From: Clostridium sp. CAG:253
Lineage (GTDB): Bacteria; Bacillota; Clostridia; Lachnospirales; Lachnospiraceae
NCBI GenBank assembly: GCA_000436755.1
Contig: FR887333.1
Location: 582 to 6,495 of the forward strand
Length of the DNA stretch: 5,914 bases
Direction of reading: 5' to 3'
Shown here: positions 3,874 to 5,914 of the stretch, in pieces
Numbering within the stretch: position 1 is the first letter of the stretch
Layout of the letters: each line of letters opens with the position of its first letter
Translations under genes and position numbers: made by a program
The notes under the pieces: model-generated
The model's database searches: none
Told to the model about the DNA's origin: nothing
The model's input: only the letters and a program-made list of their open reading frames with translations

Positions 3874-5914
3874 TTATAAATCACTGACTGCTTCATCTAA
3901 TGTCAGTATAATCTTAAACAAATCACCATCTATAATTACATCGAGATTTCCGTTTTGAAGTTTCATAAGGCTCTGTGCTATTGAAAGACCCAGTCCGCTT
4001 CCCTCTGTATTTCTTGATACATCACCTCTTACAAACCTTTCTGTCAATTCCTCACCTGAGATATTTAATGACTGTTCTGACATATTTTTCACTGATATGC
4101 ATACTTTATTTTTTGCTTCGTATGTGCTGCTATCTTCAGCCTTTCCTAAAATAAGCTCCACATCTATATAAACCCTTGTATTTTCCATGGCATATTTGCA
4201 TATATTCTGGAATATGTTGTCAAAAACTCTTGACAGGTGTCTGCCGTCTGCCATAACTTTAAGTTCATTTTTATCCCTGTCATCAATTTTAAAATTGACA
4301 ACCGGTTTGAGATTTCTTTTTTCCATCTTCGGTATATACTCACCGAGACTCTGCTCGATAAAAACCGGCAAATCAAGTTCTGACATGTTCACTTCCACAT
4401 TTCCCGTTGAAGCTTTCGACAAATCAAGCAAATCATATATAAGGCTCTTTAAACGCTGTGACTGCCTGTCAAGTACCTCTACATAACCTGCCGCATTTTG
4501 ATTTTTCAAATCCTCTTTCTTTAAAAGGTCTACATAACTTATAATTGCCGTAACAGGTGTTTTAATATCATGCGATACATTTGTTATAAGCTCTGTTCTC
4601 ATTCGCTCACTCTTAATACGGGCATCTACTGCTTTCTTCATACCCTCACCGATATTATTAAGATTCTCTGCTTCTTTTCTTATTGGTACAAGCATATTTT
4701 CTGTTTTTATTTTTCCTTTAACATCACCTTCTGCCATTTGTTTTATGCCCGCATGAAGTTTTGATACATCTCTTAATACCCTTGCAATTATGACTGTTCC
4801 AAGAATTTTAGCAATAATCACAGTGAAAAACGCTGCTTCTGAACCACCAAAAACTGCCAGAATACATTCAATAACACCGGCTGCCCAATATACCGTGAAT
4901 ACCAGTATACTTGTCTTTACCATTGTCAAAAGTGATTTTATGTTCTTTGCCACACGCGTAAACAATTTTTTTATAAACATATTATTTATAACAGCTCTGT
5001 CTTTTATCTGTGCACAAAAACTTGTATAGAATATTGTAATAAAAATCCCTGCAACAACTCCCGTTAAAATTCCTGCTGTTATAAGATTTGTAAATCCATA
5101 CCGTATCAATTGTTTTATATCTCTCTTGCATATATTGGTTAATACAAAAAGCATCATACTCATTACTATTCCAATAAGCACAATTACAATATCAGTCGGT
5201 ATCCTGTAAATTCGTTTAACCTTTCCACTTTCATTTCTTGATGACTTTGCCATCACAGCAATTGCAATTGTGGAAATAATAAGCAGTATTCCTGATATGT
5301 AAGTCATAATTGTTAAACTTTTTTCATGGCTTTCATACCAGCACAAATAATAGAAATCATCATTTGAACTTAACTTATTGCTTAACATTCCGGTAATTGT
5401 ATAGTTATATTCCCTTTTTAAATACTGTGTTGTATTTACATAACAGTTGTCACCCTGCTCCTCAAAACTATGTACGGCAATCATTACGTTACCTTTTAAC
5501 AATTCAGCTCCATCGCAAGTCTCTAATACCCCTTTTCTAAATTCTCCTGTAAACGGACTTACCCTGCTGGAATCCACGTCAAAACTAAAAGTTGCTTCTT
5601 CCCACAAAAATCTTTGTCTGTCAACCTTTATGCCGTCTATCTTTTTTGATGATAATTCTTTTATTTTTCTTTCCGCATAAGTTTCATCAAATGTAACAGA
5701 ACAAACCATTTCTCCCTCAGTAGAATAAAAATCCAAATTCATTCTCTGATACGGATAAATCTTTTTTAGAATAGAAAACGCAGTTTTCTCTTTGCTTCCG
5801 ATATACCCGGTGCCCGACAAATATTGTTTGACAGCATCATTATATAATTTTTTCTTATTAAATCTAAAACTCGTATTATTAACGTTATCAAAATAACAAC
5901 CTTTCCCCTCTGTA
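3874..5914 (-). CDS. Membrane sensor histidine kinase (5' end outside the window)
   Basis: 679 codons are visible and end in a double stop (TAA TAA, 3876-3871). The frame has no stop up to base 5914, so the TTG at 5820 is just an internal Leu codon and the real start lies further right. Counting from the first full codon at 5913: residues 1 to about 198 are an extracytoplasmic sensor domain with five Cys and no domain I recognise. Five membrane segments follow at about 199-222, 239-261, 274-299, 335-356 and 360-380. A HAMP-like linker leads to the dimerisation domain with SHDIKTP (phosphorylated His448), then the ATP-binding domain with N-box NIFQNICKY (Asn570 key), F-box ELTERFVRGD (622-631) and G2 box GSGLGLS (638-644). 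The G1 box is divergent: VKNMS at 608-612 lacks the usual DxGxG. The protein should autophosphorylate and pass phosphate to a response regulator, probably encoded just upstream outside the window. The terminator behind it makes it the last gene of its operon. The kinase call is very safe; the signal is unknown. Confidence 0.95.
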   Translation of the reverse strand, partial: TEGKGCYFDNVNNTSFRFNKKKLYNDAVKQYLSGTGYIGSKEKTAFSILKKIYPYQRMNLDFYSTEGEMVCSVTFDETYAERKIKELSSKKIDGIKVDRQRFLWEEATFSFDVDSSRVSPFTGEFRKGVLETCDGAELLKGNVMIAVHSFEEQGDNCYVNTTQYLKREYNYTITGMLSNKLSSNDDFYYLCWYESHEKSLTIMTYISGILLIISTIAIAVMAKSSRNESGKVKRIYRIPTDIVIVLIGIVMSMMLFVLTNICKRDIKQLIRYGFTNLITAGILTGVVAGIFITIFYTSFCAQIKDRAVINNMFIKKLFTRVAKNIKSLLTMVKTSILVFTVYWAAGVIECILAVFGGSEAAFFTVIIAKILGTVIIARVLRDVSKLHAGIKQMAEGDVKGKIKTENMLVPIRKEAENLNNIGEGMKKAVDARIKSERMRTELITNVSHDIKTPVTAIISYVDLLKKEDLKNQNAAGYVEVLDRQSQRLKSLIYDLLDLSKASTGNVEVNMSELDLPVFIEQSLGEYIPKMEKRNLKPVVNFKIDDRDKNELKVMADGRHLSRVFDNIFQNICKYAMENTRVYIDVELILGKAEDSSTYEAKNKVCISVKNMSEQSLNISGEELTERFVRGDVSRNTEGSGLGLSIAQSLMKLQNGNLDVIIDGDLFKIILTLDEAVSDL

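Noticed and set aside
4187..5680. Plus-strand ORFs of 64-99 codons across the kinase gene and a minus-strand alternative-frame ORF at 4164-4376
   Set aside because: All are shadows of the clearly coding kinase frame, with no start signals or protein features.

Overview
The window is a low-GC, Gram-positive-looking piece of chromosome. Every supported gene lies on the minus strand, so read right to left. Strong AGGAGG-type ribosome binding sites, AT-rich codons, a typical Firmicutes-style sensor kinase and a prolipoprotein lipobox point to a clostridial Firmicute, plausibly Lachnospiraceae. The taxon is an inference from style; no marker gene is present.

Layout in transcription order: (1) 5914-3874 is the 3' part of a large membrane sensor histidine kinase gene. 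Its frame is still open at the window edge, so the true start is outside. (2) 3873-3515 is a 359-bp intergenic region. It holds a strong hairpin terminator (3742-3803, T-rich on both sides) and then a candidate activator-type promoter, in which TGTAAG is repeated exactly 11 bp apart just upstream of a TATACT -10 box. (3) 3514-3062 encodes a 150-aa secreted protein with a clear signal peptide, no cysteine in the mature part and no recognised family. (4) 3061-2982 is a 79-bp spacer made almost entirely of two adjacent near-palindromes with related half-sites, which look like a double operator over a promoter and could also fold as alternative RNA hairpins. (5) 2963-1407 encodes a lipoprotein resembling an extracellular solute-binding protein. 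(6) 1362-220 encodes a membrane-anchored, extracellular, probably beta-propeller protein with a compact Cys/His motif. (7) 223-1 is the start of another membrane protein, overlapping the previous stop by ATGA.

Genes 5 to 7 look like one operon (44-nt gap, then a 4-nt overlap). The small secreted protein may share their transcript or be separately controlled through the palindromes. A working hypothesis is a cell-envelope cassette: a small secreted effector or bacteriocin-like protein, two surface-exposed companions and a membrane protein that may be a transporter component. The kinase and its presumed response regulator outside the window may control it through the 11-bp direct repeats. The cassette is visibly more AT-rich than the kinase gene, which suggests it has a different history. 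None of these functional links is proven by the sequence alone.
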